From: Streptomyces sp. SAJ15 | GTDB taxonomy: Bacteria > Actinomycetota > Actinomycetes > Streptomycetales > Streptomycetaceae | DNA length: 64,000 nt | Reading direction: 5' to 3' | Assembly (NCBI RefSeq): GCF_007595705.1 | Contig: NZ_NISY01000011.1 | Location: 62,001-126,000 of the forward strand | Part shown: one piece after another, positions 1 to 8,700 of the stretch | Layout: each line of letters begins with the position of its first letter | Position numbering within the stretch: position 1 is the stretch's first letter | Program-made: the position numbers and the translations under genes | The notes under the pieces: generated by a model | Told to the model about the DNA's origin: nothing | Databases searched by the model: none | What the model saw: the letters and a program-made list of their open reading frames with translations, nothing else

Positions 1-139
1 GGGTGGTCAGGGCGCGGCGGATCCGGCCGGGCGCGCCGGCGGACCGGGAAGCGTGCTTGTCAGTCCCGCGGCCCCGGCCGGGGGCGTCCTTCTCGACGCC
101 CCCGGCCGGTCCCGCCGACTGCCTGGTCTCGACAGTCAT
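1..139 (-). CDS. malF: MalF, maltose/maltodextrin ABC permease, 5' end only
   Basis: This is the beginning of a minus-strand gene cut by the left edge of the window. An ATG at 139-137 opens a frame that stays open for 46 codons to position 1. It starts 16 nt after the malE stop codon, with the purine-rich stretch GGGCGGGACG before it. The visible N-terminus is hydrophilic, rich in Gly, Arg and Lys, and ends RIRRALTT. MalF-type permeases have such a basic cytoplasmic tail before their first membrane helix. The assignment rests mainly on the malE-malF-malG order known from Streptomyces and this matching start; the membrane domain lies outside the window. A perfect 15-bp hairpin falls inside these first codons. 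Confidence 0.72.
   Translation of the reverse strand, partial: MTVETRQSAGPAGGVEKDAPGRGRGTDKHASRSAGAPGRIRRALTT
74..109. terminator. 15-bp perfect hairpin at the malE-malF junction
   Basis: Arms at 74-88 and 95-109 pair perfectly around a six-base loop, with no T tract. It lies 47 nt past the malE stop but inside codons 11-22 of malF, so it could attenuate transcription into malFG or stabilise the malE transcript end. Binding-protein genes are often expressed above their permeases in this way; the role here is inference. Confidence 0.55.
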
Positions 140-155
140 CGGTTACGTCCCGCCC

Positions 156-1433
156 CTACTTCCAGTCGTCCTTGAGGAGCTTGCGGTAGGCGTCGCCGAC
201 CGACTCGGCCGCGTCCTCAGGGGAGGTCTTGCCGGTCACCACGCCCGGGAACTCGACGAGGATCGCCTGGAAGAGGCTGTTGCCCTCGGGGATCCAGGGA
301 CGCTCGACGGCCTTGTCGACGGCGGCCTTGAAGAACTTGACGTTCGGGTTCTCGGCGACCGACTTCTGCTCGTAGACGGAGGTCCGGGTGGGCAGCAGGC
401 TGAGCGCCTCGGTGGTCTTGGCCTGCACCTCGGCGGAGCTCATGTACTTCGCGAAGAGGTAGGAGGCGTCCAGGTTCTTGGAGCCGGCGTAGACGGTGAG
501 GTTCTGGCCGCCCTGCGGGGCGCCCTGGCCGGCGCTGCCCGCCGGGACGGGGACGACGCCGAGGTTGTCGCGGTCCTTGAACGCCTTGCCGGACAGGGTG
601 TCCTCGATCGCCCACGGTCCGTTGACCGTCATCGCGACGTCGCCGTTCTTGATGGCGTTCTGCATGTTGTTCCAGCCGTCGGTGGCGTCGGTGACCGCCG
701 CGCCCGACTTGACCAGGTCGCGGGCGGCGGCGAACGCCTTGACGCCCGGCTCCTCGTCGACCGTGACCTTCTTGTTCTTCGTGTCGAGCAGGTCGCCGCC
801 CTCGCCGTAGATGAAGGGCAGGTACCAGTAGGCGTCGTCGCCGCGCAGGTAGAGGCCGGTCTTGCCGGTCTTCTCCTTGATCTTCTTGGCGGCGTCCTTG
901 AGCTCGGTGAGCGAGGTCGGCGGCTCGACCCCGGCGTCCTTCAGCAGCTTCTTGTTGTAGAAGAGGCCGAGGGTGTCGATCACCTGCGGCACGGCGTAGG
1001 TCTTGCCGTTGAACTTGGTGGAGGCGGCGGCCTTGGGGAGGTAGTCCTTCTCGTTGTCGAGGGCCGGGGTGCCGTCCAGCGGGGCCAGGTAGCCGATGTT
1101 GGCGAGGTCCTGGGTCCAGGCGACCTCGGCGCGCAGCACGTCGGGGGCGCCGGAGCCCCCGGAGCCGGCGGCGTTCTTGAACTTGTTCAGCGCCTCACCG
1201 AACGGCACGTTGACGTACTTGACCTTCACCTTCGGGTACTTCTCGGTGAAGGCCTCGGCGAGCTTCTTGTACGTGGCCTTCTCAGCGTCGTTCGAGGTGT
1301 CCCAGTACGTCACCGTGCCGGAGATGTCGCCGGGGGCCTTCTTGCCGCTGTCGTCACTGTCGCTTCCGCCGCAGGCGGTCGCGGCGAGTGCCATCGCCGC
1401 GACGAGCGCAGTGGCCGCTATGCCACGTCGCAT
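156..1433 (-). CDS. malE: MalE, maltose/maltodextrin-binding lipoprotein
   Basis: This is the solute-binding protein of a CUT1 sugar ABC importer, 425 residues. The ATG at 1433-1431 is preceded by GAAGGAG at five-base spacing. The N-terminus is a lipoprotein signal with a lipobox ATAC at Cys21, followed by an acidic Ser/Asp linker and an extracellular-solute-binding fold (motifs such as VTYWDTSN near residue 40 and NGPWAIEDT in the C-terminal half). The mature protein should be tethered outside the membrane to deliver maltose or maltodextrin to MalFG. malF follows 16 nt downstream. The gene diverges from a GH13 glucosidase across a region holding repeated CTGCAAG-like motifs, and malR lies just beyond, so MalR repression with maltose induction is likely. 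Confidence is high for the family and good for maltodextrin as substrate. Confidence 0.9.
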   Translation of the reverse strand: MRRGIAATALVAAMALAATACGGSDSDDSGKKAPGDISGTVTYWDTSNDAEKATYKKLAEAFTEKYPKVKVKYVNVPFGEALNKFKNAAGSGGSGAPDVLRAEVAWTQDLANIGYLAPLDGTPALDNEKDYLPKAAASTKFNGKTYAVPQVIDTLGLFYNKKLLKDAGVEPPTSLTELKDAAKKIKEKTGKTGLYLRGDDAYWYLPFIYGEGGDLLDTKNKKVTVDEEPGVKAFAAARDLVKSGAAVTDATDGWNNMQNAIKNGDVAMTVNGPWAIEDTLSGKAFKDRDNLGVVPVPAGSAGQGAPQGGQNLTVYAGSKNLDASYLFAKYMSSAEVQAKTTEALSLLPTRTSVYEQKSVAENPNVKFFKAAVDKAVERPWIPEGNSLFQAILVEFPGVVTGKTSPEDAAESVGDAYRKLLKDDWK

Positions 1434-1715
1434 GTGAACTCCTTCAAAGCCGGCCGCGCCATCGCGGCGCCGGGTTGTCGAGGAACGTAACAGGGATGCA
1501 AAGGACTCGAAAGAGCTTGCGGCAAATTTCTGCAAGGGCCGGGGATCGTTACATCCGCGTGTCCTGGCAGTTGCCGATGATGCCCTTGACACGGACGGGA
1601 CGGTGGCACACTGAGGCGCCCCGGCAACTCTGCAAGCCTTTTGCAAGGCATTGCAGGGCTGTTACGTTCCATGACGTTCCAGGCAATGCTGCCGAGACCG
1701 ACAGGGATCGCTCAC
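1434..1715. promoter_or_regulatory. Divergent malE / GH13 control region with MalR-type motifs
   Basis: This 282-bp gap between divergent genes contains repeated TTGCA-type elements. CTTGCGGCAAATTTCTGCAAG spans 1516-1536 (CTTGC arm, then CTGCAAG at 1530-1536). A second cluster has CTGCAAG at 1630-1636, TTGCAAGG at 1641-1648 and TTGCAGG at 1651-1657. CTTGCAG-like heptamers are the known targets of Streptomyces MalR. The first cluster is near malE and the second near the GH13 gene, which fits one repressor controlling both directions. I could not place -10/-35 elements with confidence. Confidence 0.65.
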
Positions 1716-3458
1716 ATGACCCAGGAGCTCACGACCTCGGCGCGCGCCGCCGCGCGCGCCGCCGCCCCCGCCCGGGCCCCTCAGCCGTCGACCGGCCTCG
1801 ACGACTCCCCTCGGCCGGCCCGCCCCCCGGAGCCCACCGATGCCGGCTGGTGGCGCGACGCCGTCATCTACCAGGTGTACGTCCGCTCCTTCGCCGACAG
1901 CGACGGCGACGGGGTGGGCGATCTGCGCGGCGTCCGCGAGCGACTGCCGCACCTGGCCCGGCTCGGGGTGGACGCCGTCTGGCTCACCCCCTTCTACGCC
2001 TCGCCCCAGGCCGACGGCGGCTACGACGTGGCGGACTACCGCGCCGTGGATCCGCTCTTCGGCGACCTGTCCGACGCCGACGCCCTGGTGCGCGCCGCGC
2101 ACCGGCTCGGGCTGCGGGTCATCGTCGACATCGTCCCCAACCACACCTCGGACCGGCACCCCTGGTTCACGGCCGCGCTCGCCGCGGAGCCGGGCTCGGC
2201 GGCCCGGGCGCGCTACCACTTCCGCCCCGGCCGGGGCGGGGACGGCGCGCTGCCGCCGAACGACTGGGAGTCGGTCTTCGGCGGCCCCGCGTGGACCCGC
2301 ACCGAGAACCCCGACGGGACCCCCGGCGACTGGTACCTCCATCTGTTCGCCCCCGAGCAACCGGACCTCAACTGGGACTGCCCGGAGGTCGTCGAGGAGT
2401 TCGACTCGGTGCTCCGGTTCTGGCTGGACCTGGGCGTGGACGGGTTCCGGATCGACGTCGCGCACGGCATGGTCAAGGCCGCCGGGCTGCCCGACATCGG
2501 CCACAAGGAGCAGGCCAAGCTGATCGGCGCCCAGGTGCTGCCCTTCTTCGACCAGGACGGGGTGCACGAGATCCATCGCTCCTGGCGACGGCTGCTGGAC
2601 TCCTACGACGGGGACCGGATCGGCGTGGCCGAGGCCTGGGCGCCCAGCGCGGAGCGGCTCGCCCTGTACGTCCGGCCCGACGAGCTGCACCAGGCGTTCA
2701 ACTTCCACTTCCTGCGCTGCCCGTGGGACGCGGCCGCCATGCGCTCCGTCATCGACGAGTCGCTGGGCGCGACCGCGTCCGTGGGGGCGCCGACGACATG
2801 GGTGCTGTCCAACCACGATGTGGTGCGGCACACCACGCGCTACGCGGAGGAGAGCCCGGAGCAGGGGCTGCGGCGGGCCCGGGCGGCGGCGCTGCTGATG
2901 CTGGCGCTGCCCGGCTCCACCTACATCTACCAGGGCGAGGAGCTCGGCCTTCCCGAGGTCGTCGACCTGCCCGACGAGGTCCGCCAGGACCCGGCGTTCT
3001 TCCGCTCCTTCACCGAGGACGGCCAGTCCGGGCAGGACGGCTTCCGCGACGGCTGCCGGGTGCCGATCCCCTGGTCGGGCAGCGAGGCCCCGTACGGCTT
3101 CGGCCCGGTCGCCGGCGGCCCGAGCTGGCTGCCGCAGCCCGACGGCTGGGCCGCGCTCAGCGTCGAGGCCCAGACCGGCGACCCGAGCTCCACCCTGGAG
3201 CTCTACCGCTCCGCCATCGCGCTGCGGCGCCGGCTGCCGGGGCTGGGCGACGGGACGATGGCGTGGCTGGACGGGCCGGCCGCGCCGGAGGGCGTGCTGG
3301 CACTCTCCCGGCCCGGCTTCGTCTGCACCCTGAACACCCTGGGCCACCCCGTCGAGATGCCCGCGCCGGGCCGCCCCGTACTGTCCTCGGCGCCGGCGGA
3401 GTTCGAAGGCCGTTCCGTCCGCATTCCCGCTGATTGCTGCGTGTGGTGGGCAATCTGA
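1716..3458 (+). CDS. aglA: GH13 alpha-glucosidase / oligo-1,6-glucosidase type
   Basis: This 580-residue cytoplasmic glycoside hydrolase has no signal peptide. The ATG at 1716 was chosen over one at 1641 because the conserved domain starts only near residue 45 (WWRDAVIYQVYVRSF). The four GH13 regions are visible: DIVPNH at 138-143; GFRIDVAH with the nucleophile Asp247; GVAEAW with the acid/base Glu306; and SNHD with Asp368. The length and the QVYVRSFADSDGDGVGDL opening fit alpha-glucosidases that hydrolyse imported maltodextrin to glucose. It diverges from malE, shares the MalR-type region and is followed 25 nt later by malR, so it is probably maltose induced. An alternative is trehalose- or isomaltose-preferring activity. 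From memory, aglA lies beyond malG in S. coelicolor, so its position here may be a rearrangement. Confidence 0.86.
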   Translation: MTQELTTSARAAARAAAPARAPQPSTGLDDSPRPARPPEPTDAGWWRDAVIYQVYVRSFADSDGDGVGDLRGVRERLPHLARLGVDAVWLTPFYASPQADGGYDVADYRAVDPLFGDLSDADALVRAAHRLGLRVIVDIVPNHTSDRHPWFTAALAAEPGSAARARYHFRPGRGGDGALPPNDWESVFGGPAWTRTENPDGTPGDWYLHLFAPEQPDLNWDCPEVVEEFDSVLRFWLDLGVDGFRIDVAHGMVKAAGLPDIGHKEQAKLIGAQVLPFFDQDGVHEIHRSWRRLLDSYDGDRIGVAEAWAPSAERLALYVRPDELHQAFNFHFLRCPWDAAAMRSVIDESLGATASVGAPTTWVLSNHDVVRHTTRYAEESPEQGLRRARAAALLMLALPGSTYIYQGEELGLPEVVDLPDEVRQDPAFFRSFTEDGQSGQDGFRDGCRVPIPWSGSEAPYGFGPVAGGPSWLPQPDGWAALSVEAQTGDPSSTLELYRSAIALRRRLPGLGDGTMAWLDGPAAPEGVLALSRPGFVCTLNTLGHPVEMPAPGRPVLSSAPAEFEGRSVRIPADCCVWWAI

Positions 3459-3483
3459 CATGCGACCGGTACAGTCCAATCCC

Positions 3484-4614
3484 ATGACCGCACGGCTTGC
3501 CGACATCGCAGCCCAGGCGGGGGTCAGCGAAGCCACAGTCAGCCGCGTGCTCAACGGCAAGCCGGGAGTGGCCGCGGCCACCCGCGAATCCGTGCTGGCC
3601 GCGCTCGACGTGCTGGGCTACGAACGGCCGGTGCGGCTGCGGCAGCGCAGCGCGGGACTGGTCGGGCTGATCACCCCGGAGCTGGAGAACCCCATCTTTC
3701 CGGCGCTGGCGCAGGTCATCGGGCAGGCGCTGACGCGCCAGGGGTACACCCCGGTGCTGGCCACCCAGACCCCCGGCGGCTCCACCGAGGACGAGCTGAC
3801 CGAGATGCTGGTGGACCGGGGAGTGGCCGGGATCATCTTCGTCTCCGGGCTGCACGCCGACACCAGCGCCGATATGCAGCGCTATGACCAGCTGCGCGGG
3901 CAGGGCGTGCCGTTCGTGCTCGTGGACGGCTTCTCGCCCAAGGTGCGGGCCCCCTTCATCTCCCCCGACGACCGGGCGGCGATGCTGCTGGCGGTCACCC
4001 ACCTCGTCTCGCTGGGCCACAGCCGGATCGGGCTGGCGCTGGGCCCCAAGCGGTTCGTGCCGGTGCTGCGGAAGATCGAGGGGTTCCAGCGCGGCATGCG
4101 GGAGCAGCTGGGGCTGACGGCCCGGCAGTCCGAGGAGCTCATCCAGCACTCCCTCTACACGCTGGAGGGCGGCCAGGCGGCGGCGACCGCGCTGATAGAG
4201 CGCGGCTGTACCGCGATCATCTGCGCCAGCGACATGATGGCACTGGGTGCCATCCGGGCCGCCCGGCAGCAGGGGCTCGCGGTCCCGCGGGACATCTCCG
4301 TCGTCGGCTTCGACGACTCTCCCCTCATAGCGTTCACCGATCCGCCGCTGACCACCATTCGGAAGCCGGTGCAGCCGATGGGACAGGCGGCGGTGCGGGC
4401 GCTGCTGGAGGAGATCGGGGGCACCCCCGCCCCGCACAGCGAATTCGTCTTCCTGCCCGAGCTGGTGGTGCGCGGCTCCACCGCCTCGGCCCAGCGGAGC
4501 GCCCCCGGCGGGGAACCGAACGCGTCTGGTGGGGCCCCCGAGGACGGCCCCACCAGACGGGCCGACACCCCGCCGAAGTCGGGCAGAAGCGACGAAGACC
4601 GTACCTCCGGATGA
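3484..4614 (+). CDS. malR: MalR, LacI-family repressor of maltose genes
   Basis: This 376-residue LacI/GalR regulator has its helix-turn-helix at residues 3-22 (ARLADIAAQAGVSEATVSRV) and hinge VLNGKPGVA. A periplasmic-binding-like effector domain follows (GLITPELENPIFPAL, VVGFDDSPL, LTTIRKPV). The sequence closely matches what I recall of S. coelicolor MalR. The ATG at 3484 gives the conserved MTARLADIA start; an ATG at 3460 would add eight residues. The region after about residue 340 is a low-complexity Gly/Pro/Arg tail that reads through a perfect 14-bp hairpin, so the ancestral stop may have lain earlier. It probably represses malEFG and the neighbouring glucosidase and also itself. The gene is co-directional with GH13 and may be cotranscribed with it. 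Confidence 0.9.
   Translation: MTARLADIAAQAGVSEATVSRVLNGKPGVAAATRESVLAALDVLGYERPVRLRQRSAGLVGLITPELENPIFPALAQVIGQALTRQGYTPVLATQTPGGSTEDELTEMLVDRGVAGIIFVSGLHADTSADMQRYDQLRGQGVPFVLVDGFSPKVRAPFISPDDRAAMLLAVTHLVSLGHSRIGLALGPKRFVPVLRKIEGFQRGMREQLGLTARQSEELIQHSLYTLEGGQAAATALIERGCTAIICASDMMALGAIRAARQQGLAVPRDISVVGFDDSPLIAFTDPPLTTIRKPVQPMGQAAVRALLEEIGGTPAPHSEFVFLPELVVRGSTASAQRSAPGGEPNASGGAPEDGPTRRADTPPKSGRSDEDRTSG
4523..4559. terminator. 14-bp perfect hairpin inside the malR 3' end
   Basis: Arms CGTCTGGTGGGGCC (4523-4536) and its exact complement (4546-4559) flank a nine-base loop. It looks like a Streptomyces-style terminator without a T tract, but it is 55 nt upstream of the malR stop, inside the frame. 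Confidence 0.6.
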
Positions 4615-4648
4615 TCCGGCAGAGCCAGGTCTGGCAGACTGTTGCCCT

Positions 4649-5689
4649 ATGGGTGACGTGACTGTGAGGACCCTGGAAGGACGGACGGCCACCCCCTCAC
4701 CCATCGAGGAGGCCGAAGACCGCCCGGCGGTGCGTCATACCCTGCTGGCCCGGCTGCGGACCCCACGCAGACCGCGACTGTGGTTCGAGATCCTGCTCAT
4801 CGCCGTCAGCTACTGGACGTACTCCCTGATCCGCAACGCGGTGCCGGAGCAGCGCGCGGCCGCGATGCGGAACGCCGACTGGATCTGGGACTGGGAGCAC
4901 CGGCTCGGTCTGGCCTTCGAGCGCTCCGTCAACCACGCCGCCGACTCGGTCGACTGGCTCATCGTCGGCATGAACTACTACTACGCGACGCTGCACTTCA
5001 TCGTCACCATCGGCGTCCTGGTGTGGCTCTACCGCTGGCATCCAGGGCGGTATGCGGCGATTCGCCTGATCCTCTTCGCCACCACGGGCGTCGCTCTGCT
5101 CGGCTACTACCTCTTCCCGCTCGCCCCTCCGCGTCTGATGACCGGCGGGGATTTCATCGACACGGTCGTGGTGCACCACACCTGGGGCTCGATGGCCTCG
5201 GGCAACCTGGCCGACATGTCCAACCAGTACGCGGCGATGCCGTCGATGCACATCGGCTGGTCGCTGTGGTGCGGCGTCACCATCGCCGTGCTGGCCCGCC
5301 CGGTGTGGGTGAAGACGCTGGGGCTGCTCTACCCGGTGGCGACGCTCGTCGTCATCGTCGCCACCGCCAACCACTTCTGGCTGGACGCGGTCGGCGGCGC
5401 GCTCTGCCTGAGCTTCGGTTTCACGCTGTCGTACGCGTGGTACGGGGCGCTGGCGCACCGACTGCCGAAGCGGGTGGCGGTGGCCGGGCCGGAGCCGACG
5501 AGCGAGCCGGAGCCGACGAGGGAGCCGGAGCCGACGAGGGAGCCAGGGGCAGCCGCGGCGGGGCGGCCGACCGCGGTGCGGGAGCGCTCCCACACCGAGC
5601 CGGGACGGCCGGCGCCCCAGCCGGTCGACGCCGGGACCGTGCCGTCCCCGCCCGCGGCCCCCGCCCGGGCCGAACGGGTCCAGCCCTGA
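4649..5689 (+). CDS. PAP2-superfamily integral membrane protein
   Basis: This 346-residue membrane protein probably acts as a lipid phosphatase or phosphotransferase. About six hydrophobic segments lie between residues 45 and 270. The PAP2-like core has AAMPSMHIGWSLW (the His of motif 2) near residue 195 and ATANHFWLDAVGG (the His of motif 3) near 240. The C-terminal 75 residues are a hydrophilic tail with three tandem EPT(S/R)EP units, encoded by a 15-bp direct repeat around 5502-5546. The ATG at 4649, after malR, gives the first conserved residues; an upstream ATG at 4529 would overlap malR and is unlikely. The gene converges with glnE. The substrate cannot be read from sequence. It belongs to the same broad superfamily as the tandem pair at 61-64 kb but is not a close copy. 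Confidence 0.75.
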   Translation: MGDVTVRTLEGRTATPSPIEEAEDRPAVRHTLLARLRTPRRPRLWFEILLIAVSYWTYSLIRNAVPEQRAAAMRNADWIWDWEHRLGLAFERSVNHAADSVDWLIVGMNYYYATLHFIVTIGVLVWLYRWHPGRYAAIRLILFATTGVALLGYYLFPLAPPRLMTGGDFIDTVVVHHTWGSMASGNLADMSNQYAAMPSMHIGWSLWCGVTIAVLARPVWVKTLGLLYPVATLVVIVATANHFWLDAVGGALCLSFGFTLSYAWYGALAHRLPKRVAVAGPEPTSEPEPTREPEPTREPGAAAAGRPTAVRERSHTEPGRPAPQPVDAGTVPSPPAAPARAERVQP

Positions 5690-5738
5690 CCCTCGGCGGG
5701 TCCTCCGAGCGCGGCTCGGGGTCGGCTCGGGTGCCCGC

Positions 5739-8700
5739 TCAGGCTCCGTAGAAGAGCCGCTCCACCACCCGGCGCGCGCGCCGGGTGGTGCGGCGGTAGT
5801 CGTCCACCATCTCGCCGATGTGCCCCGGTTCGTACCCCAGATAGCGCCCGACCGCGGCCAGCTCGCGCGCTTCGCCGGGGAAGGTGTCGCCGGGGCGGCC
5901 GCGCACCAGCATCACCGCGTTGCGCACGCGGGTGGCCAGCAGCCACGCCTCGTCCAGCGTCTGCGCGTCCTCGGTGGTGATCAGCTCGGCCGCCTGCGCG
6001 GCGGCCAGCGCCTCGCGGGTGCGGGTGGTGCGCAGGCCGGGCTCGGCCCAGCCGTGCCGCATCTGGAGCAGCTGCACGGTCCACTCGATGTCGCTGAGTC
6101 CGCCCCGGCCCAGCTTGGTGTGGGTGGTCGGGTCGGCGCCGCGGGGCAACCGCTCGGACTCCATCCGCGCCTTGAGCCGCCGGATCTCGCGCACCGCGTC
6201 CTCGCCGAGGCCCTCGGCCGGGTAGCGCAGCGGGGCGATGAGCTCGATGAAGCGGGCGCCCAGCTCCGGGTCGCCCGACACCGGCTCGGCACGCAGCAGC
6301 GCCTGGCTCTCCCAGACCAGCGACCAGCGCCGGTAGTACGCCGCGTACGAGGCCAGCGTCCGCACCAGCGGCCCGGACTTGCCCTCGGGCCGCAGATCGG
6401 CGTCGATGAGCAGCGGCGGATCCGCCGTGGGAAGCTGGAGGAGCCGTCGCATCTCGTTGGCGACGGCGAAGGCGGCGCGGGACGCCTCCTGCTCGTCGAC
6501 GCCCTCGCGCGGCTCGTGGACGAAGAGCACATCGGCGTCCGAGCCGTAGCCCAGCTCGTGTCCGCCGAACCGACCCATTCCGATCACCGCGAAGCGGGTG
6601 GGCAGCTCATCGCCCCAGGTGTCCCGCACCGCCGCCCGCAGGGCGCCCGCCAGGGTGGCCGCGTTGATGTCGGTGAGGGCCTCGCCGATCCGGTCGACGG
6701 TCGCGCCGAGGTCGTCGTGGTCGGCGGGGGCGGGGGCCGCGCCGACGCCCGGGCCCGCGGGGAGCCCCTGTCCCCGCCCGTTGCGCGGGGCCGTGCCGGA
6801 GGCTCCGGATCCGTTGCGCCGCAGGGCCGCCCCGGCGGCCGCCCCCTTGCCGGCGCGGCTCGGGAAGCCGCCCGGGCCGCCGGCGTCGCCGTCGCGTCGC
6901 CCGCCGTCGCCCTGGAGGCCGGGGGCGCCCGCCGGAGCGCCACCGTTGCGATAGGCGCCGATGAGGTCGGCGGCGGCGGTGCGGAACAGCTCCCGGCGGC
7001 GTACGCCCCGGGCGGCGGCCACGGCCTGTTCGCCGCCGTCCGCACGGCCGACGGCGGCGAGGATCTCCTGCTCCAGTGCGGCGCGGCCGCGCGGCCGCAG
7101 CCCTTCCGGATCGCCCAGGATGGCGACCGCCTCGGGGGCGCGCAGCAGCAGGTCGGGGGCGAGCCGCCCGGCGGACAGCACCCGGGCGAGGTTCTCCGCC
7201 GCCGCGCCCTCGTCCCGGAGCAGTCGCAGGTACCAGGGCGTCTTGCCCAGCGCGTCGGAGACCTTGCGGAAGTTGAGCAGCCCGGCGTCCGGGTCGGCGG
7301 AGTCGGCGAACCAGCCCAGCAGCACCGGCAGCAGGGTGCGCTGGATGGCGGCCTTGCGGGTCACGCCGGAGGCGAGGGCCTCCAGGTGGCGCAGCGCGGC
7401 GGCCGGGTCGGCGTAGCCGAGCGCCTCGAGCCGCTGGCCGGCGGCCTTGGTGGAGAGCCGCGCGGCGCCCGGCTCCAGCTGGGCGAAGGCGTCCAGCAGC
7501 GGCCGGTAGAAGAGCTTCTCGTGCAGCCGGCGCACCTCGCGAGCGTGCTGCCGCCACTCCTTGCCCAGCTCGGTGACGGGTTCGGTGCGGAAGCCGAGCG
7601 AGCGGCCCAGCCGGCGCAGGTCGGCCTCGTACTCGGGGACCAGGTGGGTGCGCCGCAGCTTGTACAGCTGGATGCGGTGCTCCATGGAGCGCAGGAAGCG
7701 GTAGGCGTCGTTCAGCGCGGCCGCGTCGGCGCGCCCCACATAGCCACCCGCCGCCAGCGCGGCGAGCGCGCCGAGGGTGGAGCCGCCGCGCAGCGTCGGG
7801 TCGGTGCGGCCGTGCACCAGTTGCAGCAGCTGGACGGCGAACTCGACATCGCGCAGCCCGCCCGGGCCCAGCTTCAGCTCGCGGTCGACCTCGGCGACGG
7901 GGATGTTCGCCACCACGCGGCGGCGCATCTGCTGGACGTCGGGGACGAAGTTCTCCCGGTCGGCGGCCTGCCAGACCAGCGGTGCCACGGCGTCGACGTA
8001 CGCCGCGCCCAGGTCGGGGTCGCCGGCCACCGGGCGGGCCTTCAGCAACGCCTGGAACTCCCAGGTCTTGGCCCAGCGTTGGTAGTAGGCGAGATGGCTG
8101 GACAGGGTCCGCACCAGCGGGCCGTTGCGGCCCTCCGGGCGGAGGTTGGCGTCCACCGGCCAGATGGTGCCCTCGACGGTGACGTCCGAGCACAGCCGCA
8201 TCATCCGGGCGGCGAGCCGAGTGGCGGCGCGCAGTGCCGTGGCCTCGTCGACGGCTCCCTCCCCGCCGCCCGCGCCGTCGCCGGGGGCCGGCTCCGCCAC
8301 GAAGATGACGTCCACGTCGGAGACGTAATTGAGCTCGTGGCCGCCGCACTTGCCCATCCCGATGACGGCCAGCCGACAGGCCGCCGCGTCGTCGGGCGCC
8401 TCCTCGGCCGCTATCCGCAGCGCGGCCCGCAGGGTGGCGGTGGCCAGGTCGGCGAGTTCGGCGGCGTTCTGGGCGATGTCGACGGTGCCGCACACATCGC
8501 GGGCGGCGATCCCGAGCAACGCCCGCCGGTAGGCGGCGCGCAGCGCGTCGGCCCGCGGTCGCTCCGCACCCGGCCCGCTCCACACCCCCTCCCGCAGCGC
8601 CCGCTCGAATTCGGCCGTACCGGGGTTGAGGTCGGCCGACTCGTACGTCGCCAGCGACTGCCAGTCGTGTGGATGCCGCGCGAGGTGGTCGCCGAGCGCC

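Noticed and set aside
3..1490. Long plus-strand frame opposite malE
   Set aside because: It is the high-GC complement of malE with Val/Leu/Gly-rich composition and no domain. malE has a signal peptide, lipobox and ribosome site.
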